DNA of 5,937 nt from Opitutales bacterium. GTDB lineage: Bacteria > Verrucomicrobiota > Verrucomicrobiia > Opitutales > Oceanipulchritudinaceae. Below the pieces are notes generated by a model that was not told where the DNA came from, ran no database searches, and was given only the letters and a program-made list of their open reading frames with translations. Numbering within the stretch: position 1 is the first letter of the stretch; every line of letters starts with the position of its first letter. The translations under genes were made by a program, and so were the position numbers. This document shows positions 1-4,945 of this stretch, piece after piece. The stretch covers positions 1 to 5,937 of the forward strand of contig SKLD01000142.1 of NCBI GenBank assembly GCA_007123395.1. The letters are read 5' to 3'.

Positions 1-2
1 AC

Positions 3-536
3 GCCTGCGGTCCGCTGCGCACGGTGGCGGCCTACATCGACCTCAACGCGGTGCGCGCGGGCATGGCGGCGGATCCGAAGGACTACCGCTGGTGCGGCTA
101 CGCGGCGGCGTTGGGCGGCGACGAGGGATTGCGGCGCGCCTACGGCGGGTATTTCCCGCATGCGAAGGAGACGGAGGAAGCGCTGGGGGACTACCGGATC
201 TACCTCTTGGGCAAGGGGCGTCTGTCGAAGCGCGACGGCACGGGGGCGCGGGTGCCGGACTCTGTGGCGGCGGAGGCGCGCGAGCGCGGAGGCCGTCTGC
301 CCGCGCACGAGTTGCTGCTGCGCAAGACGCGTCAGTTCAGCGAAGGGCTGGTGCTGGGGACGAAAGCCTTTGTGGAGGCGGTGCTGCGCGGGGACGAGGG
401 TCTGCGGTTCCGGCGTAAGCGGGTGCCAAAGCCGGTGCCGTCTCCCGCCGAAGAAGACGGTCTGGCCTGTGCTCGGCAGTGGTTGCGGGCCGGAAACTTC
501 GGAGAGGACGCCGGCGCCGGGACAGAGTCCCGCTGA
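3..536 (+). CDS. REP-associated / IS200-like Y1 transposase, C-terminal part (5' end off window)
   Basis: Seen: the reading frame is open from base 3 and ends at TGA 534-536, giving 177 codons of protein. It begins with A-C-G-P-L-R-T-V followed by AAYIDLNAVRAGM and then DPKDYRWCGYAAALGG. The YIxLNxVRAG...P.DYxW block is the hallmark of RAYT-type Y1 transposases (TnpA_REP). The Tyr encoded at 33-35 is the expected catalytic tyrosine that forms the 5'-phosphotyrosine bond with single-stranded DNA. A second block, LLLRKTRQFSEGLVLGTKAFVE (about 300-380), matches the C-terminal extension I recall from related transposases in PVC bacteria. The HUH metal-binding motif should lie before base 1 and cannot be checked. 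GTG at 24 is not a real start, because the conserved block runs straight through it. Known for the family: these proteins act on REP-like hairpins and are often domesticated single-copy genes. Inferred: the gene may be intact, since its 3' end looks natural and has no internal stop. The family call is firm, but whether it is active cannot be judged. Confidence 0.85.
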   Translation, partial: ACGPLRTVAAYIDLNAVRAGMAADPKDYRWCGYAAALGGDEGLRRAYGGYFPHAKETEEALGDYRIYLLGKGRLSKRDGTGARVPDSVAAEARERGGRLPAHELLLRKTRQFSEGLVLGTKAFVEAVLRGDEGLRFRRKRVPKPVPSPAEEDGLACARQWLRAGNFGEDAGAGTESR

Positions 537-786
537 CAACCAGCAATGCCACCGGGTTGTGGGGAGTGGTCTCCGTGAGAGCGGGAGGTGGGCCGTTCCG
601 AAAAGCCGCCGCTATTTCATTTAGCAATAATCCCGCAACAAAAACAATACTGACAAACGAACAAAAACTGTGCAAACGGCGGGATGGCGCTTCCACTTTT
701 GTTTGAGTCCGAAAAACTCTGAAATTTTGTTTTGTCGATGTCCTGTCGTCGCTGCGGACAAGCGCCGAGGTGATGCAGCATGCGCA
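537..786. other. AT-rich non-coding stretch between transposase and broken dehydrogenase
   Basis: No convincing gene is seen here. The first 65 bases are GC-rich and contain two small overlapping hairpins, GGAG/CTCC (563-566 with 571-574) and TCTC/GAGA (570-573 with 577-580). From about 605 to 735 the sequence turns clearly AT-rich (runs of A on this strand, then ATTTTGTTTTG), unlike anything else in the window. It also holds a short imperfect repeat at 637-678 and a weak GAGT/ACTC hairpin near 705-719. Short open frames cross it but do not resemble proteins. The dehydrogenase homology begins abruptly at about 787, so the junction between unrelated sequences lies somewhere in 735-787. This could be the old intergenic flank of the transposase, or filler left by a deletion or insertion. 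I see no clear promoter or tRNA. Confidence 0.6.
637..678. repeat. Imperfect short tandem direct repeat, AT-rich
   Basis: The nonamer AACAAAAAC occurs at 637-645 and again at 660-668. Each copy is followed by a similar tail, CTGACAAACG (650-659) and CTGTGCAAACG (668-678, sharing the final C of the nonamer). The period is 23 bases, and the second copy is about four bases shorter. The AACAAAA core (660-666) also has an inverted partner TTTTGTT at 697-703. Two degenerate copies are too few to assign a role. A replication-slippage duplication or a protein-binding site pair are both possible. Confidence 0.4.
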
Positions 787-1186
787 GGAGTATTTACGCC
801 CACGGTCTATGAGATCGCAGACCGCGCCGATCCGCTTTTCCGCGATGAACTGTTTGGTCCGGTGCTGGCTATGCTGCGGGTGCCGACCTTTGACGCCGAG
901 CTGGAGGCGGCGAACGAGAGCGAGTACGGCCTCACCGGCGGTGTCTACAGCCGCAGTCCGGAGAACCTGCGCAAAGCCGCGCGCCGGTTCCGCGTGGGCA
1001 ATCTCTACCTCAACCGCAATTGCACGGGAGCGCTCGTCGGACGGCAGCCTTTCGGCGGTGCGAAGATGTCGGGAGTCGGTTCCAAGGCGGGCGGGCCGGA
1101 CTTACTTGCTTCAGTTCGTGATCCCGCGCGTCGTCACCGAGAATACCCTGCGGCATGGATTTGCTCCGCTGGACGAGGAGGCTTGA
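787..1186 (+). pseudogene. Truncated, frameshifted delta-1-pyrroline-5-carboxylate dehydrogenase (PutA/RocA C-terminus)
   Basis: Only about the last 130 residues of an aldehyde dehydrogenase fold are present. Recognisable segments are FTPTVYEIADRADPLFRDE, LFGPVLAM, YGLTGGVYSRSPENLRKAAR, FRVGNLYLNRNCTGALVGRQ and PFGGAKMSGVGSKAGGPD. The TGALVGRQPFGGxKMSGxGSKAGGPDYLLQF signature is specific to P5C dehydrogenase, the enzyme (free RocA or the second half of PutA) that oxidises glutamate semialdehyde to glutamate with NAD+. The frame breaks after GGPD. One extra T at about 1102 shifts the expected continuation YLLQFVIPRVVTENTLRHGF into the next frame, where it ends naturally at TGA 1184-1186. The Rossmann NAD-binding part and the catalytic Glu and Cys are absent, and the sequence before 787 is unrelated. 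No plausible start serves this fragment, so the product cannot be functional even if the extra T is a sequencing error. The natural stop lies 11 bases from the convergent recD2 stop, suggesting that the original gene always ended here. Confidence 0.87.
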
Positions 1187-1197
1187 GGCGGCCGGGC

Positions 1198-3402
1198 TCA
1201 GGCGAAAGCGAGGGAGAGTTTGTTGCGGAGGTCGGTGCAGCGTTCGTTGCCGGAGGTGTTCCGCACGGCCATGGCGTAGGCGGTCGGATCGCCGACGAGG
1301 ATGACCTTCCGCCGCGCGCGTGTGACTGCAGTATAGAGAAGATTGCGCTGGAGGAGGAGAAAGTGTGCGCGTACCAGGGGAAGCACGACAACGGGAAACT
1401 CACTGCCCTGCGCCTTGTGCACCGTAACCGCGTAGGCGGGGATGAGTTCAGTCAGTTCTTCAGGTTTGTAGACGATGCTTTCGCCCTCGAAGCGCACGAG
1501 GATTTCTTCCTTCGCAGCGTCCTGCCCGACGATGCGGCCGAGGTCGCCGTTGAAGACGCCTTTGTCGTAGTTATTGCGGTTTTGTAGGACGCGGTCGCCC
1601 ACGCGGAAGAGAAAGGCGGCCCGGCCCGCCGCGACGGGTGTGCCGTGAGGGTTCAGTGTTTGTTGGAGCGTCTGGTTGAGGTTGGCGATGCCCGCGACGC
1701 CCCGGTGCATGGGGGCGAGCACTTGGAATTCCATGTTTTTGCCGAAGAACCGCGGCAGCCGCGCGGAACAGAGGTCGCGCACGGCCTCAAGGCATCGTTC
1801 AGGCTGTGGCGCGGCGAGCATCTGGATGTCGCGCTCCGGGTCGATTTCGTCGGGCATGCGCGCGATGGGCGGGGGGCGTGTATCGCCCGCGAGGATACGG
1901 TGGGCGACGACGACGATGCTGCTGTCCTCGTCCTGCCGGTAGATGCGCGTGAGGGCGGTGGAGGCAATGCGTCGGGAGGCGAGGGCGTCGTGAAGCACAT
2001 TTCCCGCCGCCACGCTCGGCAGCTGGTCGGCGTCGCCCACGAGGACGAGGTGGGCACCGCCGGGAAGCGCTTGCAGCAGCGCCGCCGCCATGCGGGTGTC
2101 GAGCATGCTCGCTTCGTCGATGATAAAGCAGTCTCCCTTGAGCGGGTTTGTGGCGTCATGCACGAATCCGCCCGCGGCGGGATCGAACTTCAGCAAGCGG
2201 TGCAGAGTGGAGGCGGGGTGGCGGCAGCTCTCGGACATGCGTTGGGCGGCGCGGCCGGTGGGGGCGGCGAGGACGACACGCACCTTCTTGGCCGAGAGAA
2301 TGGACACGAGGGCGCGGAGGATGGTTGTCTTTCCCGTTCCCGGGCCGCCGGTGAGGATGGATACGGTGCCGGACAAGGCGCGGCGCACGGCCTCGGCCTG
2401 CTCCGGGGCGAAGGCGAAACCGGCGCGGGTCTGTGCCCATGCGAGGGCGGCGTCAATTTTGACGGGAGGTAGCCGCGAGCGCACTTGCGCGAGCCGCGTG
2501 AAATGCTCTGCAATGGTCGTTTCGGCACGTGCTGTAGCGGGAAGCTGGTACAAAGCCGGTTCGGCTTCGATGATGGTCTTTTCTTCGAGAAGCGCGGCGA
2601 TTCGTTCAGCGAGGCGCGCGGGATCGCACTCGAGAAGCTTTGCGGCGGCGGCGATTGCGTCTTCGCGGGGAAAGGCGGTGTGTCCGTCGTCCTCCATGGA
2701 ACGGAGGGTGAAGACGAGACCGGCGTCGAGGCGTTCGGGTGAGTCGTTGGCAAAGCCGAGGTTGAGGGCGATGCGGTCGGCGGTTTTGAAGCCGATGCCC
2801 GGCACGGCGCGCGCCACTTCGTAGGGGTGGTTGCGCAACATCGTCTGCGCGCCTGCGCCGTAGCGGTCGATCAAGCGCTTGGAAAGCGCGGTAGAGACGC
2901 CGTGCTGTTGCAGGAACATCATGACACTCCGCTCCGCGCGCTGCGTGTCCCATGCTTTCTTGATTTCCGCCGCACGCTTCGGGCCGATGCCCTCAACCTC
3001 GCGCAGGCGACCGGATTCTTCGTCGATCACCCGCAGGGTTTCCGCGCCGAAGCGGTCGACGATCTTCTCCGCGTAGGTCTTGCCGATGCCCGGGACGAGA
3101 CCGCTGCCGAGGTATTTGCGGATGCCGTATACCGTTGCCGGGAGCATGGAGCGAAACCATTCCGCCTTGAACTGGCGGCCGTATTCGCGGTGCGTCGTCC
3201 AACGGCCGCGGAGTTCGAGGGTTTCGCCGCACTGCACGCCGGGCAAGGGGCCGACGACCGACACCGTTTCGCGCGATTTATCCTGGCGCAGCTCGCCCAC
3301 GCAGTAGTGCGTCGAGTCGTTGTAGTAGACGATGCGTTCAAGGACGCCCCGGAGTGTTGTTCCGTCGCGCCCGTCGCCCGCGTCCGCGCCGGTTCTTTCC
3401 AT
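1198..3402 (-). CDS. recD2: RecD2-like ATP-dependent 5'-3' DNA helicase (SF1B)
   Basis: Predicted product is 734 residues, close to the usual length of RecD2, the cytoplasmic repair helicase that works without RecBC. Residues 17-26 (LRGVLERIVY) start the N-terminal OB-like domain. Three helix-hairpin-helix segments follow: LVPGIGKTYAEKIVDRFG (102-119), VEGIGPKRAAEIKKAW (136-151) and VPGIGFKTADRIAL (200-213). The helicase motifs are all present: Walker A GGPGTGKTT (352-360), Ia APTGRAAQRM (380-389), II IIDEAS (427-432), III LVGDADQLPSV (454-464), IV RIYRQ (486-490), V VHKAQGSEF (661-669) and VI LLYTAVTRARRKV (688-700). The stop is TGA at 1200-1198. I chose ATG 3402 because family similarity begins just after it. 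ATG 3495 would add 31 basic, low-complexity residues and overlap the divergent gene. Neither start has a strong Shine-Dalgarno (only GGAA before 3402, and AAAGGAG 25 bases before 3495). An open frame continues upstream to 4227, but its Arg/Ser-rich translation opposes another gene and is not believable. Function is certain at family level; the start is less so. Confidence 0.95.
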   Translation of the reverse strand: MERTGADAGDGRDGTTLRGVLERIVYYNDSTHYCVGELRQDKSRETVSVVGPLPGVQCGETLELRGRWTTHREYGRQFKAEWFRSMLPATVYGIRKYLGSGLVPGIGKTYAEKIVDRFGAETLRVIDEESGRLREVEGIGPKRAAEIKKAWDTQRAERSVMMFLQQHGVSTALSKRLIDRYGAGAQTMLRNHPYEVARAVPGIGFKTADRIALNLGFANDSPERLDAGLVFTLRSMEDDGHTAFPREDAIAAAAKLLECDPARLAERIAALLEEKTIIEAEPALYQLPATARAETTIAEHFTRLAQVRSRLPPVKIDAALAWAQTRAGFAFAPEQAEAVRRALSGTVSILTGGPGTGKTTILRALVSILSAKKVRVVLAAPTGRAAQRMSESCRHPASTLHRLLKFDPAAGGFVHDATNPLKGDCFIIDEASMLDTRMAAALLQALPGGAHLVLVGDADQLPSVAAGNVLHDALASRRIASTALTRIYRQDEDSSIVVVAHRILAGDTRPPPIARMPDEIDPERDIQMLAAPQPERCLEAVRDLCSARLPRFFGKNMEFQVLAPMHRGVAGIANLNQTLQQTLNPHGTPVAAGRAAFLFRVGDRVLQNRNNYDKGVFNGDLGRIVGQDAAKEEILVRFEGESIVYKPEELTELIPAYAVTVHKAQGSEFPVVVLPLVRAHFLLLQRNLLYTAVTRARRKVILVGDPTAYAMAVRNTSGNERCTDLRNKLSLAFA

Positions 3403-3467
3403 GGCGCGAGATTCCGGGAACAGCGCCGCCGCGTCAAGACTGCGACGGGGTGGGCGTTTACGCTTGC

Positions 3468-3489
3468 TTCCCGCGCCTGCACGCGGGAA
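3468..3489. promoter_or_regulatory. Perfect 8-bp inverted repeat in the divergent recD2 / secreted-protein region
   Basis: TTCCCGCG (3468-3475) and CGCGGGAA (3482-3489) form a perfect inverted repeat around the six-base spacer CCTGCA. It lies 66-87 bases upstream of the recD2 ATG at 3402 and 5 bases before the ATG at 3494 of the rightward gene. A shorter related palindrome, TTCC-G-GGAA, occurs at 3412-3420 close to the recD2 start. Possible roles are a repressor operator serving both genes, or an RNA hairpin masking the start of the rightward gene. No regulator family can be named from the sequence. In GC-rich DNA an 8-bp arm can arise by chance, so this is a candidate only. Confidence 0.4.
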
Positions 3490-3493
3490 ATCC

Positions 3494-4081
3494 ATGTGTA
3501 TGCGTTTGCGCCGGAATGTTCTCCTTTGGATCGCCGTGTCCTTCGGGCCATGGTGGCCGACGGCGGCTTCCGAGCTGCGCATGCAGGACTTGGAGCAGCG
3601 GGTGGAGTCGCTGGAGCGGGCGCTGCGCGAGGCGGCCCGTCCGCATGCCGAAATCATGTCCAGGCACAAGGTGCCCCCCCTCCGTAGTATGGAGACGCTG
3701 CCGCGCGATGCCGCGCGCTTGCCCGGGAGTGGGGGGATCGATCCGCGCCGCGACCGACCCGGCTTACTGCGGCGCGCACCCGCGAAGTCGTCGCCCTTGA
3801 AGAGCGCGGTGCTTTTGCCCGTTAAGGAGTGGCCGCACCGTGCCGCGCCGGAGCGCGGAATATGGCACCGGTTCCCGACACGAGCGTCCGGCGTTGAAGC
3901 GGCGGGACAGGCGCGGCTCGTGGCGAACGCCCCCGTGGTCAGGATCGGTGCGGTCGGCCCCTCCATGGAGGAAGTGCTCGAGTCCGTAACGCTGGAGGAT
4001 GTGAACCGGTTTGTTTTCCGGCGCAACCGCGCGGACGATGAGGCCATGGAGGCGGTGCGCGCCGGCGGAAACGCTCGTTGA
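3494..4081 (+). CDS. Predicted secreted coiled-coil protein, function unknown
   Basis: I do not recognise this 195-residue protein. The N-terminus reads as a signal peptide: basic MCMRLRRN, then the hydrophobic core VLLWIAVSFGPWWPTAAS, with likely cleavage near AAS-E (about residue 25). Directly after it comes a short heptad-like segment, LRMQDLEQRVESLERALREA (about 27-46), of the kind found at the mature N-terminus of many envelope proteins. The middle is Arg/Pro/Ala-rich and probably disordered. The C-terminal third, with VVRIGAVGPSMEEVLESVTL and EDVNRFVFRRN, looks more structured. Codons are strongly G/C-ending throughout, and the stop (TGA 4079-4081) lies in a hairpin facing tcdA, which supports a real gene. 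ATG 3494 has a weak GGGAA five bases upstream; ATG 3500 is an equally possible start. The same frame opens at 3332, but the extra residues precede the signal peptide and overlap recD2. The protein is probably periplasmic or outer-envelope associated; no role can be inferred from its neighbours. Confidence 0.6.
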   Translation: MCMRLRRNVLLWIAVSFGPWWPTAASELRMQDLEQRVESLERALREAARPHAEIMSRHKVPPLRSMETLPRDAARLPGSGGIDPRRDRPGLLRRAPAKSSPLKSAVLLPVKEWPHRAAPERGIWHRFPTRASGVEAAGQARLVANAPVVRIGAVGPSMEEVLESVTLEDVNRFVFRRNRADDEAMEAVRAGGNAR

Positions 4082-4109
4082 TAGCCGCCGCCTGCGGCGT
4101 CGTTATCAA
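4078..4109. terminator. Palindromic bidirectional terminator candidate containing both stop codons
   Basis: TTGATA (4078-4083) pairs with TATCAA (4104-4109), and an inner GC stem (GCCGC at 4084-4088 with GCGGC at 4094-4098) sits between them, with an asymmetric bulge GTCGT on the right. The rightward gene's TGA (4079-4081) and the tcdA TGA (4108-4106) are each inside one outer arm. The position between convergent genes fits a shared terminator. There is no U-run on either side, so classical intrinsic termination would be weak. The element may instead stabilise 3' ends or reduce read-through. Confidence 0.5.
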
Positions 4110-4936
4110 TCGCGCGGGGAGCCACCCTCCGCAGCGGGCGGGGCGGCAAGGCGGTTGGCGATCCAAGCGGCGGCGAGAAAGCCAAAAGTTCCGGTGACGA
4201 AGGCCGCCGCTCCGTAGCCTGTGGCACAGTCGAGTTTCATTGAGCCGCCGGGAGCTTTCTGCGCGCATCCCGGCGCGGCTTGCCGCGGGTCGACGGGCAG
4301 TTCCGGTGAGAAGACGCAGGCCACGCGGAAGCGGGCGCGCTCCGCTTTTGGAAAACCGTATTCGCGGCGGAGAATCTTGCGCAGGCGCGCGAGCAGCGGG
4401 TCGTTGAAGGCCCGCCCAAGGTCCTCCACGCGTGCCTCCTCCGGGTGCCGCTTGCCGCCCGCCCCGCCGGCGCAGATAAGCGGAGTCCCGCGGCGGCGGC
4501 ACTCCGCAACGAGAAAGGCCTTATGCGGCACGCTGTCGATGGCGTCGATCACGGCGTCGAAACCCTCGTCCAGAAAGGCCGCGCCGTTTGCCCGTGTGAA
4601 GAACGCCTCCCGCGCATCCACGGCACACTCCGGCGAGATAGCCGCGACACGTTCGCGCATGACGCCTGTTTTCGTACGGCCGACGGTATCGTCGAGGGCG
4701 TGGATCTGGCGGTTGATGTTACTCTCGCAGATATCGTCGAGATCGACGAGCGTGATACTCCCGACACCCGTGCGGGCAAGGGCTTCCGCCGCCCATGAAC
4801 CCACTCCGCCGAGACCGATGACGGCCACGCGCGCGCGTGCGAGGCGCGCGGCACCGCTCTCTCCGTAGAGGCGTGTGACGCCCAGAAAGCGGTGGTCCGC
4901 CGACCGCCGTTCCGTTGCAGGACGTGTGGGGTCCAC
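4106..4936 (-). CDS. tcdA: tRNA threonylcarbamoyladenosine dehydratase TcdA (CsdL)
   Basis: The 276-residue product is an E1-like (ThiF/MoeB superfamily) enzyme that uses ATP to dehydrate t6A37 of ANN-decoding tRNAs into the cyclic oxazolone form ct6A. Seen: FLGVTRLYGESGAARL (17-32), the nucleotide-binding loop GLGGVGSWAAEALARTGVG (41-59), LVDLDDICESNINRQIHAL (63-81) with the conserved Asp, Asn and Arg, Lys89 in the VGxxKxxVM segment, VIDAIDSVPHKA (129-140), CAGGAGGKRHP (155-165) and the C-terminal DCATGYGAAAFVTGTFGFLA (236-255). All match the E. coli TcdA layout, including the hydrophobic C-terminal helix linked with membrane association there. The length is also typical (E. coli about 268). 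The start is GTG at 4936-4934, the first possible start after the upstream gene's TAA, and no good Shine-Dalgarno is seen. It lies 9 bases after that gene, so the two are probably co-transcribed and translation may be coupled. No csdA/csdE sulfur-transfer partner is visible in this window. Confidence 0.95.
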   Translation of the reverse strand: MDPTRPATERRSADHRFLGVTRLYGESGAARLARARVAVIGLGGVGSWAAEALARTGVGSITLVDLDDICESNINRQIHALDDTVGRTKTGVMRERVAAISPECAVDAREAFFTRANGAAFLDEGFDAVIDAIDSVPHKAFLVAECRRRGTPLICAGGAGGKRHPEEARVEDLGRAFNDPLLARLRKILRREYGFPKAERARFRVACVFSPELPVDPRQAAPGCAQKAPGGSMKLDCATGYGAAAFVTGTFGFLAAAWIANRLAAPPAAEGGSPRD

Positions 4937-4945
4937 CGTTTTGGC

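Noticed and set aside
705..735. GAGT/ACTC hairpin followed by a T-rich stretch, a possible terminator
   Set aside because: The stem is only four base pairs with a seven-base loop, and the T-rich part is interrupted and displaced. It is too weak to call.
1187..1587. Open frame continuing the dehydrogenase fragment (frame of 787-1101) up to 1587 on the plus strand
   Set aside because: After the frameshift the translation is out of frame with the family and then runs antisense to conserved recD2 motifs. It is a GC-rich shadow frame.
1645..2472. Long plus-strand open frame (275 codons) antisense to recD2
   Set aside because: It lies opposite the helicase core, whose motifs are all intact. Its translation is Gly/Arg/Val-rich with no recognisable domain, typical of mirror-frame bias in high-GC genes.
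3409..3437. Minus-strand TTGACG (3437-3432) with a 17-base gap to GAATCT (3414-3409), a possible leaderless recD2 promoter
   Set aside because: The -35 match is good, but the -10 shares only two positions with the consensus. Such a pair is easily found by chance.
2827..3687. Plus-strand open frame (286 codons) antisense to the recD2 N-terminus and crossing into the secreted-protein gene
   Set aside because: It overlaps two better-supported genes in other frames and shows no domain or start signal.
3403..4227. Upstream extension of recD2 to 4227 (1009 residues)
   Set aside because: The additional 275 residues are Arg/Ser/Pro-rich, have no family match, oppose the secreted-protein gene and overlap the tcdA 3' end. 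They represent an unstopped shadow frame.
4221..4868. Plus-strand open frame antisense to tcdA
   Set aside because: The translation is Ser/Arg/Ala low-complexity, while the opposite strand encodes a full-length TcdA with all motifs.
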